A stretch of 64,000 bases of DNA, taken from contig VZSF01001354.1 of NCBI GenBank assembly GCA_013398295.1, forward strand, positions 124,001-188,000, in the 5' to 3' direction. The notes under the pieces were generated by a model. The model saw only the letters and a list, made by a program, of their open reading frames with translations. It was not told the origin of the DNA and searched no databases. Shown piece after piece: positions 11,829 through 24,727 of this stretch; position 1 is the stretch's first letter, and each line of letters opens with the position of its first letter. The position numbers and the translations under genes are program-made. This stretch comes from Chionis minor. Lineage: Eukaryota > Chordata > Aves > Charadriiformes > Chionididae.

Positions 11829-14800
11829 TGTTCTTCATTCTTATGAGCTACTTAATCTCTTTTTTAAACATCCTTGTTTGTTTTATATCTTGTTGAAGTC
11901 TCATTTCCTCTTCTGTATGCAACAGTAGTCTACTGAATACAAATTAAACAGGAAATTACAAAAAGAGAATTAATATCCATACTCAGATTCCATTAGTTGT
12001 ACTCCCACTGCTTCTCTAGTATCAAGATCAGCAAAGAATTAGAGAGGATTAATGATTCTTGCAGCTGCATCCCATTCAGTAACGCACTAACTATGCAATA
12101 CTGCAATATTACTTTTACTGCTTTCTTAGATCATTCCTTTATACTTTTCCATATTTTTCCTCTTTCTATCTTAACAACAGTGTTCAACTTAAACATATGT
12201 CAATCGGTCAGTTGGTGTCAATTGGTGGGGCAAGTCACTTTTGTAGCAGATTTTGTTCTTCTCCCTGCTGCTAATACTGTACAACTGTTTGCAGGGTAAG
12301 ACCTGGTTCCATATGGTTCTCGTCATTACATGGTGAGATAGTAATCTTTCGGGTTTCAGACTGGGCAGGATGGCTTTTTTACCTTTTTCAATGGGAATGA
12401 TTAAGCAAAATCCCTTAACAATTTTTGTTTTCTGAGAACATTAAAAGTATGTCTCCATTTTGGGAAACTTCCAGCCTCACTTGTGCATCTTGTGTTGAAA
12501 ATTACCCAAAATTTGAAACTTGTCATACTTAGTCCTTACAGTGGATCACAGCTGAGACCCACAAATGAGCTTTGGTTCTGTGTTGCTCGGTACTTCAGTG
12601 GTGAGGAATTAGGCAGCTGCCTTAAAGAATCTGATTTGAAATCCCCACACATCTTTATTGAGCACATGAAGGACACTTAAATGCACTCAGCAATCACTGC
12701 AGATTTTTTGCAGACTAAAAGCAGCATGATGGGAGAATTTAAAATTTCAAAAAGTGGTACAATGATTGAAAAATATGCTCAGAAATTATTTTCAATGTTT
12801 TACATAAACTTAATGGACTGTCTTCAAACTCTTCCTTCTTGGGTTAAGGACAGCGTGCTCAGGAAATAATGGCAATCAAGAGGGAACACAGAATATTAAT
12901 AACCATGTAAGATTTCTGATTATTTTGATAAGCTTTTAAAAGGGATACAAGTTTCTAATGACCTTATATGCAGGGAATAAAAATATTCAGTTTTCTCCAC
13001 CCATGTAGGCATGAAAATTTACTTGAACTTTTCAATGGAAACACGTTCAAGATAAACTGCGTAGCTAGTATATGTCTATAGGTCTTGCACTGTTGACAAA
13101 CATAAACTCAGACCCTTCCACAAAGAATACCTGGAAGGTACTAGAAAAATAGTATTTAGTGATTAGATCTCTAGCTATTTAATTCACAGTAATGTGAATC
13201 TGGAAATGACCAGACTGTACTAAATCAAAAATCCAGGTAGCTACGTCTCCTGTCTCCAGCAGTGGCCATAAGCAATTAAGATAAATATAAAAGACTGAAG
13301 TCTGAACTTTTGTTAGAAATTGTTGCATTTAAAATTCATTGCAGGCAAACACTTAAAGGTACAGATATGCAATATTTTCAATCTATTTCTGTTGGAATGC
13401 TTGGTTCAGAAGACTGGTATGCCAGATTGCCTTCTACCAGAAAGTATGTCTTACCATTCTTACATCTGATAGTCTAAGTTTTTTAAAGCATTCTAAAACA
13501 TTATCTACCATTTTGTAAACTGTTTCCAGCACCCCGGTGTACCCAACATGTTGCAAATATAAAAACCTTCTATCACTCAGTTTTCTTGCAGCAGCCTATA
13601 CTGAGCATCCAAAACCTCTGATATGAAAATTTCCCTAATATTTTCAGAAAACCTAGTTCATGAAGACTTAGTTAAAACAGTGTTTCAGAAACAATTTTAA
13701 ATTTAATACCCTTCACCACAGTTTAAAACATCTTATTTCCATTTTTGGTTCCTTTTTAATATGTATTTAAAGAAATACCGGAATTGTAAATTTTAACTTT
13801 GTTTTAGCTAAAATTACTTCTGATTATCCTAAAATATGTAGTAACTTAGAGTAGAAAATCTCATGATATCTCAAATGGAAAATGTTTCAGATGTGAAACA
13901 TCTGTTTTGAACAGGAATGTTTATCCATTCTGCTTGTTGGGGGGGGGTGGGGGAGAAAGAAAACAGGAAATAAGTAAATTATTGCAGTGATACAATAATT
14001 TTAATGCATAAAACATGCAATTGAGACCTAGAAGCCATATAAGTTAGAGCTTGTCAAACTCTAGTGTTGATTTTGTGCTAAAGTGATACTGGGACTTGGC
14101 AGACATGCTGATGGATAGGCTTTGGACTTGGTTTGAAATTTCATTATGTTTAGGGTTAAAAATGGGAAAAGAAAATAAGGTGCAGTTTTCTAAAAAGGTT
14201 AAAGAAATCACGCAGGCTAAACCAAAGCTAGATGTCAGGATTTATGCCCTTCTTATGTTTGCTTTTATATTTAGGGATTCCTGAACTAGACCTCAAAGTA
14301 GGACTTAGTTTAGGGTCTCGGGGATTTGAGGACACAAGTGACAGTAAAAGAAGTGTTCATAGGTATTTGGTGTGCTGCAGAGTTCATTTTAAGTTTAGGC
14401 TTAGTTTATTGTTTAGGAGAAACTGAGTTAGACTAATGCAATAATGCAAATGAGTCAGAAAGAAGTTCCATTGGGGTCCAGCATTGGGGTCCATTAGCTC
14501 CTTTCATCCCCAGCACAACTGTAATCTGTTGAATTAAATCTTGTTGCCCAGAAATGCCAAAAACTACAAAATACCAAAAAGTATTTTAAGAGCCCTTAAT
14601 GGCTTTTTCATGTCACTTGATCTAATTGGTAACCTTATGCAAGGTTGTAAATTTAACTAATGTCACTTCACAAGGTCTATGGCAGCCCATACAATGTGTC
14701 TTATCAAACTACCACTTTCGGACACAATAAGAGTCACTGGCACACTTCTCAACAGAAATCAGGACTGGCGCCAATGCTCAGTTTCCAGCCAACATGGGTG

Positions 14801-16744
14801 AGGGGAAGGTGTAGTCCCTAGATTCAGAGTGCTACGCCAACCCAAGTTTTCGGGTTCATATAAAAAAAGACACATATTTACATTTAAACTGGTGGGAGTT
14901 AGAGTATACAAGTAAGACAGAAATTTGGATTTGTGTAAAAGTGAGGCTGATGCTCAGGATAGAAAAAAAAAAACCCCACAATTTAAGAAGACACCTGAAG
15001 TAAAGTATTAAAAGGTGCAGCAGACACAGCAGTGGGCAGAGAACAACTGGATGCCTACCAAGCACCATCTTGTGTGAGGCAAAGGAGGATCACAGTGTTG
15101 GCATCAGAGCAGAGACATGGCTGCAGATACGCAGGCAACACAGAGCAGCTACTTAGAGTAACTAGCAGCACATTGATGGGCTGCCAGGGAAACTTAACGG
15201 CTTGTGCTATAAAGAATTTCTGACAACACATTGAAAAAAGAGAGGGGCTTTTAAAATGCTAAAGTTGTACTATTTTTCCTCTGTTTACTTTCACAAAATG
15301 ACATTAGGGCTTTAAGTCTTCACTTCTCGAGCTGATTGGAAGGTTTGCTTATGATAATAATGAATTCTGTTACTATGAAAAGTTTAACTTTTCCTTTTGC
15401 ACTCACACCACCTCAACAGATCTTCACGAAAATACGCCAACACTACACCTTGACAGCGGTTTTCATGGTACCAGAACCCCTCATGTTTCCTATACAGGTT
15501 GTATTTCTTGTACTCTTCACTAGGTGAAGAGTAATTAGTCTCAAAGGGAAACAGCATGGAACTGAACAAGAACTGTGAGATCCAAACTGAAAAAGTAGCC
15601 AAGTAATCAATTTAACAGTATAAAACTGCCTTTAAAAACAAAATATGTGTGATTATACAGACGTCAAAACAGGTTGACAGATGCACAATGCTACTCTAAT
15701 ACTTTTATTATTTGGCAGCTCTGTTGAGTTGGACTAAAAGGCATTTTAATTTTATGAATGTAACTGGCATCAGAGAGAAGGGCTTGTGATGGAAACAATG
15801 AGTAATTTTCCCACAGGAATCAGGAGATTATATAGAGTCCAACTTAGTCACTAAATTTCTGAAATCCTAAGCAAAACTTGGCAAAAGCTTGGCTTTATTG
15901 AAAGAGGGGGAGAATATAAAATAAGTAACATCTTATACAAGAACATAAAACACTTGTGAAATGCAGTACTAATACTGTATATTATAATGCTGATTATCAT
16001 AAAGTCTACTAATAATATTTATTTTTAGCAGAGACAATGATAAGAAGAGCTTTTGACATGTTACATGTTAGTAAGAAGCCATGGTAAGATAGGAACATCA
16101 TTGCTTATAGCACTCCTTAAACTTTGAGAAACACTTCCAGTCTCATGCAGTTTGTATTTTATAGTGTATTATAAGCAAAGATATAGTAATTTAGTTTTTA
16201 GAGGGTTTGAGTCACTCTAAAGTGTTTTAATCTAATCAGTACTCTTGACAGGCCCCATTTCACACAACTAAAATTCTTTCAACCTACAGGACAACTGAAA
16301 TATTTTTTCCCCCTTGGAAGGTGATTCACTCAGACACAACCACACTGAGCAGAGGACAAAATGTATATATAGTCAGTTACCAGGAAAGATATTTTAAACA
16401 ACCTGACTTGGTTCACTATGTTTCACTTCTAGGGCACAGAGAGATTTAGACACTTGGAAGGAATGGTGGGGAAAAGGTCAAATCATTGAAACAAAGCAGA
16501 CAGTAATTTTTATCTCATTTCTGTTATCGTTTATGTGTTATGAAAAATCAAGATCTAAAGAAATATTAGGAAAGATCCTTTCTTCACTCTTTGTCATTAA
16601 TAACTTTGTGATGTACGATTTGGAAAGTAATCTGAATTATATGAGTATCCATGCCATTCAGTCTTCGTACTATGGAAAATCACTCTTCATGCTTTTGGGC
16701 ATGTCTATACGTTTACTCGGTTTAAAGATTAATTTCCTGCTAAG

Positions 16745-16787
16745 GGAATTCCACTGGTTAAGAAAAGTGACTTCCTCTCTGTGACAG
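16745..16787 (+). other. Weak candidate exon
   Basis: A 43-nt interval lies between an acceptor-like ATTTCCTGCTAAG and a donor CAG|GTAAAT, with one frame open (GIPLVKKSDFLSVT). The acceptor is mediocre because it ends in AAG and has a short pyrimidine tract. No homology was recognised; probably a pseudo-exon. Confidence 0.1.
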
Positions 16788-19047
16788 GTAAATCAGCAAG
16801 CAAATCTGATGAAATGATTAATTTATTGTAAATGTTTAGGTATTTTGCAACAACATTCTAGTTTTGAAGACAACTGGTAAGCATAGAAACATCTCTGAAG
16901 CCTCGCCATACAGAATTCTAATTAATTTAAAATTGCATTGAATTCACAACCAGAAACAAAGAAGACTATGTCAATACTTCTGTCTTGCCCTAGTTCTGAA
17001 ATGTTTAATTAAAATGGTTTAAAGAAAAAGGCTAACTAAAAAGTCATTGTGCAATGCTTTCTTGAGCAATAATTACTTAGGAATAGACCTCTTCCCTTTT
17101 CAGCTCAGTAGAAAAACGATCTCCTGTGAATTCATATTTACAAAGAACTTGCAATTGTATGCAAGTAATTGTTCAGAGAGGGAAGTCCAAATCTGAAATA
17201 TGAAAGCCAAAGCATGGGGACTATCAACCCAAGTCCTTTGTGAGGAATCTCATCAAAACCAGATGACAACACAAAAAGCTTGTCAGTGATTAAGTCATCT
17301 GAGTACTTCAGTTCTACTAATCAAATCTGAAGGGGATCCAATCTGCAAAGTATGCTGAGCATCTGCCTTCTGGACAGAGATCCCTTTGAAATCTCTCAAG
17401 CTAGGTCTTCCCACAAGAGTTTAAAAAAGTCTTGGTTATAAAAGGTTTCAGTTGCACTAGACCTAGCTACAACACGTATTTTAATATTCCATATAATCAT
17501 TTGTAGGGCAAGAAGTACTTCTGACTCTAATTTTGCTTCTGGCTGTCTCTCAGATGTGTAGTCTCCCTTCGTGAGTGACCACACTCATCCTGTATTCCCC
17601 AGCTAAATTCCATTTTTAGGACCATGTTTAGTGAATGGTTTAGAAAGTGGCACAAATCAAAGCACTGTTAGAAGCATCTCTGGGCTGTGTCAGTCTCACA
17701 TTTGTCTCAGCACAAATGTGTTCCGAGTTTGCTGTTTTCTTTCAGTATATTTTGTAATACTCCCTTTGACTGGCAATTTCCTGCATTTCTTTTTGTGCTG
17801 TTGGCAATTTTGTTTTGTTTCCTGCTGCAGCTCAATCTGAATTTTCCTAGATTTAGCAGGCTTATTAAAATAATAACATTATATATGCTGTCACTTTGTT
17901 TAACATGAACATTACTTGATGTAAATTCAGGCTACATATAATGAGCAAGGAAAGAGTCTGCAATGCACAAAACAAAAGCAAGCACCATCACATTCCTGAA
18001 GTAGTTAGCACTATTACTTCATTGCCGAAAACCAGAACTCAAAGAGAGCAGGTAAAATTCAAGCCTGAAAAGTTTTCAAAGTTACAACAATCAGTCTGAA
18101 TCTACACGATCCCTTGAAGGAATAACATACTTTATTCTGCAGTGTATTTTCCGATACTATGTGGCACTGACTCAAACCAACCCAGTGGTCTGGTTTTTGG
18201 AAGTTAAAAATACCACATTTCCACTACGTGGCGGAATATATAATTTCTCGTTGTCATTAAATCCAGTTGATCCTGCGCTCCATAACATAGGAGGAAATGG
18301 AGCATAGTACAGTATGCTTTACATCAATAATTTTGTGCACTTTCTTAACAGAATAGCAATTAACAATGATATATCTGAGGAGTCATTAATGGGTCATGGT
18401 GCAGTTTGTGCAAGTATCATTTGGTGTGGATGTAATTTGCCTCTGTGAGCCAGTACATGCGCTTATTTAGTATGCACAGGTAGTCCTTACACAATACGTA
18501 GACCACATGCTTCCTCTTTGCCCAGAGGTGAATTTCATTTTCATAGCTCTCCTGGAATACAAAAGCTTTCTTGACCTCATGTCCTAGGCACAGAAATGAA
18601 AAGCATTTCAAACCATATGCATGTAATATAGAAGTCCTAAAACTGTATATTTGTATTTGCTCTCTGCTATGTATTAAGGTATCACTTAAGTAATTACACA
18701 AGCACGGTAATACCATTACTGAAGTAATTATATAAGCAATGTATTACTGTAAGTATGTAACAATAGTATGACTATTCTAAGTCCCTTAATCACTGATATC
18801 TAGAAAATCAACTAGAATTTACTGTAGGAGTGTATCAATCTAAATCAAAATGGGACTGTGAAAAGAGCAAATTGGAGGAACCACTCAACAACTCAATATA
18901 AGCACTTTTTAACAAGAACTCTTGGAAGATATCTTCCCCAAAGTCCCTGTCTCTTATGCGTTGAACACCTGATTTCACCAACTAGGAAGTGCAGAGATCA
19001 AAACATTTACTGTTTCCCAACCCCAAAGGAGGGCTGGAAACTAAAAG

Positions 19048-19067
19048 CTTGCCTATTTATAGGCAAG
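19048..19067. repeat. Perfect 8-bp-stem inverted repeat
   Basis: CTTGCCTA and TAGGCAAG flank a TTTA loop, giving a 20-base hairpin followed by a T-rich stretch. In bacteria this would suggest a terminator. In this eukaryotic context it is simply a small palindrome with no evident function. Confidence 0.7.
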
Positions 19068-19600
19068 TAATTTTTGTAATTTTTGATCTAAAACAAAATA
19101 CTATATCTTCTTGCAAATCATGACTCGCTAGAAGATAAAATATTTCTGAGGTGGGACAGTTTCATACATTAACAGCCAACACTGGATAAACCAGCACAGA
19201 ACTTTTTCTAGGCAGCAACCTGGATGAATTATATTATGTCAGATTAGGAGAACGTTAAGTTTTGGTGAAAAACTGGATATGCTTACGGTTTGGTTTAAGT
19301 TATTTTTTCCTCCAAAATTCCAACATGCTTTTGTTAGGAGACTTGTGTTGTTCCAAGGAGCTTACTAGTTGGTGATCAAGTGAGTTTATTAGTCTCAGAG
19401 CGAACAGGAATGTTTTTTGGACCGACATATTCTGGGATAAGGCAGAAATGACTGACTGCCCTGTAATGAGGGCTGTTGTATGTTGTAGTCCTCAGCATTT
19501 TTCTTTTTTTGTGGGTGAACAAATGTGAAGTTATGTAAGAAATGGAAAATTACACATGGCTTCTGTAGCCAGGGACAAAAGGAAGCAACAAATCTCTTAC

Positions 19601-19668
19601 CTGCTAGCAGGAGACAGCACTAGTAAAGACAATGTAACTCCATCTGCACCCAATGTAAACCACTGCTG
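19601..19668 (-). other. Candidate exon (minus strand)
   Basis: On the minus strand a strong acceptor (ATCTTTGTTTTCTTAG|CAG) is followed by 68 nt and a near-consensus donor CAG|GTAAGA. Exactly one frame is open, with the translated core QQWFTLGADGVTLSLLVLS; the other two frames contain stops. The splice signals are among the best in the window. The peptide matches nothing I recognise, and no partner exon on this strand was found, so a pseudo-exon or a non-coding-RNA exon is as likely as a coding one. Confidence 0.18.
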
Positions 19669-20255
19669 CTAAGAAAACAAAGATCACTCTTCCAGTTTGG
19701 ATATAAAATACCTGAAAAATTCTCAATATGAAGTGTGATGTTTTGTTGCAAAACAGTAACATAATATGCTGGATGCAGATTAAGATAACATCACATAGTA
19801 GAATCCAAGGATGACATTATGATTTGAATAAACATGTCCAAAAACCCATCTGATTTCCCTAAAAACCTGCCTAGATTTTGCAGCAGGGAGGGTTGGCATC
19901 AGTTAGCGTATCTTCACTACCAACTTCCCATTTATATTGGGATGCAGCTGTATTGAAAGAGTGCCAGTGCTTATCTACTTGTTTGTAAGATGTTTTCCAA
20001 GTTGCTCAAATAATTTCTTACAAATGACTGGCAAATATTGTTGTTTTCGGCAGCTAACTTGTCCAGTAAAATCACTTTAAACCAAACAAAAACTACTTTT
20101 TCCTCCTTCTCCTGCGACTGCATGAATTTGTCTCTAAGTCTCCTTTTCCTGAGACTAATGGAAGCTCTTGATCTCTAACTCTTGCTCTCTCTTTTAATAA
20201 TTAATTTCATTTTCTATTTCTTTTTGTCACTATTAACATCCTTTCCTTTATTTAG

Positions 20256-20320
20256 CACTTGCTCCACCTTCTTCAAAATTAGAGATGGGGTCCCTGCTGC
20301 AGAATGGTTTGCATCATCAG
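20256..20320 (+). other. Candidate exon (plus strand)
   Basis: A long pyrimidine-rich tract ends in CCTTTCCTTTATTTAG|C. A branch-point-like TATTAAC (20231-20237) lies about 19 bases from the AG. After 65 nt comes CAG|GTAAAC. Two frames are open; the more protein-like reads APPSSKLEMGSLLQNGLHHQ and ends on a codon boundary. The acceptor is strong and the donor moderate. No family was recognised. It lies only about 590 bp from an oppositely oriented candidate, so the two are unlikely to belong to one gene. Confidence 0.2.
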
Positions 20321-21963
20321 GTAAACTGAGTGCAAGGAACTAAAATCTCTTTTAATACCACTAAATGTAAAGGCATATACCGAATAAAAAATCAAATAAA
20401 GCATACAAGATAAAGGAACTCTGTCTTGGGAAGAATTGACTGCAGATCACACAGGGATTACCCTGGTCTAACATTATGATTTAAAGGGGTCATATCAAAC
20501 AAGAGTTGTACTGTTATATGACCGGGACTGTCTTTGACACGGGTCTGAAAAACAAATAATAATAATGAGATGACATTTCCCTGGAAGATTCCAGTGTAGG
20601 AGGGGAAAGGGGAATAGGCCATGATGTAAAGTTTGATGGAAAACCAAGAAGCACTGCCAAATCTGTCTTTAATTGAAATACTATCTGTGGATCAAAGAAA
20701 GATTCAGACACTGCCAGTGTCCTCAAGCTTTGATGCGGCACTGTAATAAATACCCATCAAGCTACCTGCACTCCTTGCCAAATGAGTGCCAAAGAAGGAG
20801 AGTGAAGACAACAAGCAGACACTTCAGGATTCCACTTGCTGTGTAATAGCCAGGTATCAGAGTTAAATGAAGACAGGCGAAAAGGTTGAGAGGAAGAAAG
20901 TAAAAATGAGAATACACGAGCAGCAGAATGATCTTTTGCACTGAGGCCTGTGGAAAGTAGTTGTATGACTCCATATGCATTGTCTGTCAGTAACCTGACA
21001 TTTCCTTTGCACTATCCATAACAATTAGTTAGCATCTCTCCACCTGTCTTGCAAGTTCAGCCTCAGCTGTAAAGGTCAGGTTGGGCTTTTTCCCTCTTAT
21101 ACACCATGACTCACAAGAAAGGGTTCACGTTACTACCACACACACATTTGTACAGCCCATCACCTTCAAGTTATTCTCACATGTCTTTGCTCACCAGTTG
21201 CTGACTGATTTTGTAAAGGACCAGTTCAGTCCACAACTTACAAGAAGGAATAGATTCCAACTCATTCTTTAGTCCATATTTGCATACCAGCTATCATTGT
21301 ATTTCCAGAAGCTTATTGCTGCACAGTACTTGTTAAACATTACTTACACCATTACGTAGAGAACTAGTGCAGCTTCTCTCCTCTCTGAAATTACTCTTCA
21401 AGTGCCTTGAGAAATAGAATCTTTTTGTAGCCAGGTTGTGTGTGTGTTTCTAACCTCTTTACAATACTGTGGTTACTTTTTGTCTGAATTGATGGATACC
21501 CCTTATGCCACCACTAAAGAGTAACTTCAAGGTATTTGTCTGTCTAGGAGAAGGAAATGAAAGTGTTATCTGAATGAAGAAACAGATGGAAAATTAACCA
21601 AAATTCTTGATTCTCTTACAAACTATCTTAGAAAAAGCTACAAATCTCAGCTTCCTTATTTATAAAGTGTAAAAAAGTCTTATTATTTTATATTGGGGGC
21701 ATAGACATAAGTTAATCCTTTTTGGAAAGTGTTCTGTGAGATTCTGTGGGAAAGTCATTTAAATGAACCCAGCTTATTGGTATTGTTCAAGAATTAATAT
21801 AACTTTCATTGGTTATTTTCTTAATTTCTTAATTTGGGGAGACTTGTTGTGTTTTGCCTGCGTTTTTGTGTATGTGGCTTTGATGAGAGTTGCTTATGAA
21901 AGCACTGATTACATACCGAGTAAGGAACTCAGCATTAGCAGCAGTATTAAACTACTGTCATAG

Positions 21964-22084
21964 GTACAATATAAGGATCAATTTAATTACAACAACAAAT
22001 CAAGGGTGAATATTGACTCTGCCATGAAGGGCTATCAGCATTTCTTTGGCTCCGCACAATCTTTGAATTGGAAATGGAAATTTG
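21964..22084 (+). other. Weak candidate exon
   Basis: A 121-nt interval begins after ACTGTCATAG and ends at a strong donor TTTG|GTAAGT, with one frame open across 40 codons (includes MKGYQHFFGSAQSLNWKWKF). The acceptor has a poor pyrimidine tract. The same frame stays open past the donor for about 20 codons, so the open frame alone is not evidence of splicing. Confidence 0.1.
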
Positions 22085-24727
22085 GTAAGTTCTTCGGATA
22101 TGGCTCTGTGTTGGCCAGAGTTTTATGACAGAGCTGCCTGCACATTTTCCTTAAAACTTACTCAACATTAGATCTTCAAAACTCTCTTGCCGTGTCATTA
22201 TAACAGAGCTTTAACGAGAGGGAGTACTTGATCTGCCCGGTGGAACAATTAATAATGTGAGTAAAAAAATCTCTACCCTGCCCACTCCATCCATTCAAGG
22301 CAGGCCATTTCTTTCATGCTTGATCCCGGTCCAGCATTTTCCCTTGATTTCCTGAGCTGCTACAGACTTCCTAGGTCTCTCTTTCCACCCTCTCTGTTGT
22401 CTGCCTTCTTGTCTCTGTTACTCTCAGGGAGTCTGGACTGGTTTTTCAGTTGTTTCCCGGCTATACCTCTCTTCACCTGGCCTCACCCTGCATGCTAGAC
22501 AGATGGTCCCAGCTGAAAATACCCAATTACTTGCACAGATTTTTCACATGGCCCAGCACGCAATAGCCAACACAAGACTGTCCAGAAATACATTTTCACT
22601 GAAGCATAATGCTAGCATGAATATGTGTTGGCAAAAAAAGAGAATTGTGCTTTCTGTCACTATCTCTCCTATATTTCAATACTAAATGTAATGGCTCATG
22701 AAATCTAGGAGACACTCATTGCAGAGTTTGGCATCTAATAGGAGTCACATCTAGGGAATGAGATTCAGTTCTTTATCCATGTGATGAGATTCATTGTGAG
22801 GGAAGCAACAATTTCCTAAGGCTGCAGTCTTTGCTTCATTTGGTTTCACCAATCTACATTTGTTTTCCAGGCATTTTACAAACAAAAGTTTTTCTTCTCC
22901 AAGTGCATCCACAGCTGCTAGACTTGCCATCTCCCAGAAGGCATACCTGTGCTCACTAGGCTGTTCAGTAAACATGCACATTCAGAGAACAAATATAAAG
23001 GAATGATAATTAACAGCTCACTAACCAGTCATCATGCCTCTGTATACTTTATCACAGATAGACTTTCCACCCTTGTTTTTGTAGTTCCAGCACAGGTACT
23101 CAAACAGATAAACTTTCAGAGAGGAGGAGGGGATACATAAGGCAGTCAAAGGAACAGCTAAAGCAATGGTAAGACAAAATATATACTTTGCAACATCTGT
23201 CTGGCTGTTCAGATTTGCCATCTAAGATTTTCTGAGCCCCAGTACATCAAGGGCTGGTCCATCCACAGAAGCATAAGCTTTCAATACTTTCAAAATTATT
23301 ACCGATCCTTTGCAAAGTGCTGGGGCAATCTGCATATTTGTATATTGCAAACTTTAAATGGCATAAATCAAAGCTGACAACCTAAAACCACTGTCATTGA
23401 AGCACTTAAAATCCATAATGCTCTCATTTCAATGTCTCAATAGACCCCCTTTCCAGATTTGATTGAAAGACTGCTCTATAGCTCTATGACTGTAGTCTGA
23501 GAAGCCAATGCATTGCGGTAGGACTGACAGCATATGATTAATGTTGTTAAAAATGTATCAGCATGTATAAGGGAAAACTTTGTGTATCAATCCAGGCCAG
23601 TCAAATTGTCCATTTTCAAATGAAGACAGAAAATAAATAAGAGGCTTTCATTGTCACATTTAGATTTTCCGATTATGTTTGGTTTTGCAACATGATTTGC
23701 TATCCCCTGTTACATTTCTTTAGAACTTATTTGGTCTCTGAAACATGAAAAGGCTGAACATCAGTCATGTGGAGAAAAAAACAGAGAACTTACACATAAA
23801 ATTGGGTGTCAGAAATAGTAGAACACTGTCTTTTAACAAAAATGTGCGCTGCTGAAATGTCTCTACGACATCTGCAAATGCACCAGATAGTTGAAATGCT
23901 GTCCTCTCAAAATGCTTCATTTTCCATCAGCTACCGCTAAAAGCCCCATCAGCTACAACTGAACAAATTATCATGGGTATTACCACTGTTAGAGATATAT
24001 CTTGTTTGATTTAGGCAGTTGGGTTATCCTTCTGTTCCACTCCCTGCCCTCTCATCCCGTTCTGGGGGCAGAAGCACACAGAATTAATACATCTGAAACA
24101 TATTTGCCTTGATGGGAGAAAGACTGTTGAAGTTGTTGAGAGTTCAAAGACCCTGATGTAAGTACGTGTGCTAACTGAATTTTACTGTGAAAGAAGAGAT
24201 TACGTCCTGGAGGTAAATGAAAATGACCTTGAAAGGGAGGTGTTCGCAGAAACCAGGCAGCAAGCACTAAAATAAGCTTAAGGATGAGTCAACTGTGATA
24301 ATGTGTGTTGACTGAGACAGTGAATTTACAAAGAAAGTGTGGATCACTATGAAATAAGAAATTGCTGTTGTCATGAACTGAAAATGAACTGCAGATAGAG
24401 ACATTTTGGACACCTGATGTTTTGCTAACCCTTTTTAAGTTAAGACCCTATAGTTCAGGTCCCTTCAAAGATCCTTAGGTGTGAGCTATCCATTTCCAGT
24501 GGAGTATTCTCAACATACAAAGCTGAGTCTTTGGAGGATCATGGCCTTTGTGAATAACATATCTGAACATTAATGCTTTACTGAAATATAACAAATTTTA
24601 AATAAAAATTATCATAAATTCTGTTAGGCATTAATGTACCATTTTGAAACATTATCAGGAAACTTATTTAATAGCAATAACCACGCTACATGGATTTTCC
24701 CACCTGGACTCCTGGAAGAGTCCATAA

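Larger units (their letters stand above)
11829..24727. other. Unique, largely non-coding DNA
   Basis: About 12.9 kb of AT-rich sequence with no transposon or RNA gene that I recognise. It contains candidate exons at 16745-16787, 19601-19668, 20256-20320 and 21964-22084, and small inverted repeats at 13883-13904 and 19048-19067. It also has a G9TG5 run around 13939-13953 and an imperfect 40-bp-scale tandem repeat around 18680-18750. None of the open frames resembles a known family. Confidence 0.5.

Noticed and set aside
13883..13904. Overlapping small palindromes (TGTTTCA/TGAAACA and CAGATGT/ACATCTG)
   Set aside because: Arms of only 7 bp are expected by chance at this scale; no other support.
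19048..19067. Hairpin followed by a T-run considered as an intrinsic terminator
   Set aside because: The window is eukaryotic nuclear DNA; bacterial-type termination does not apply.
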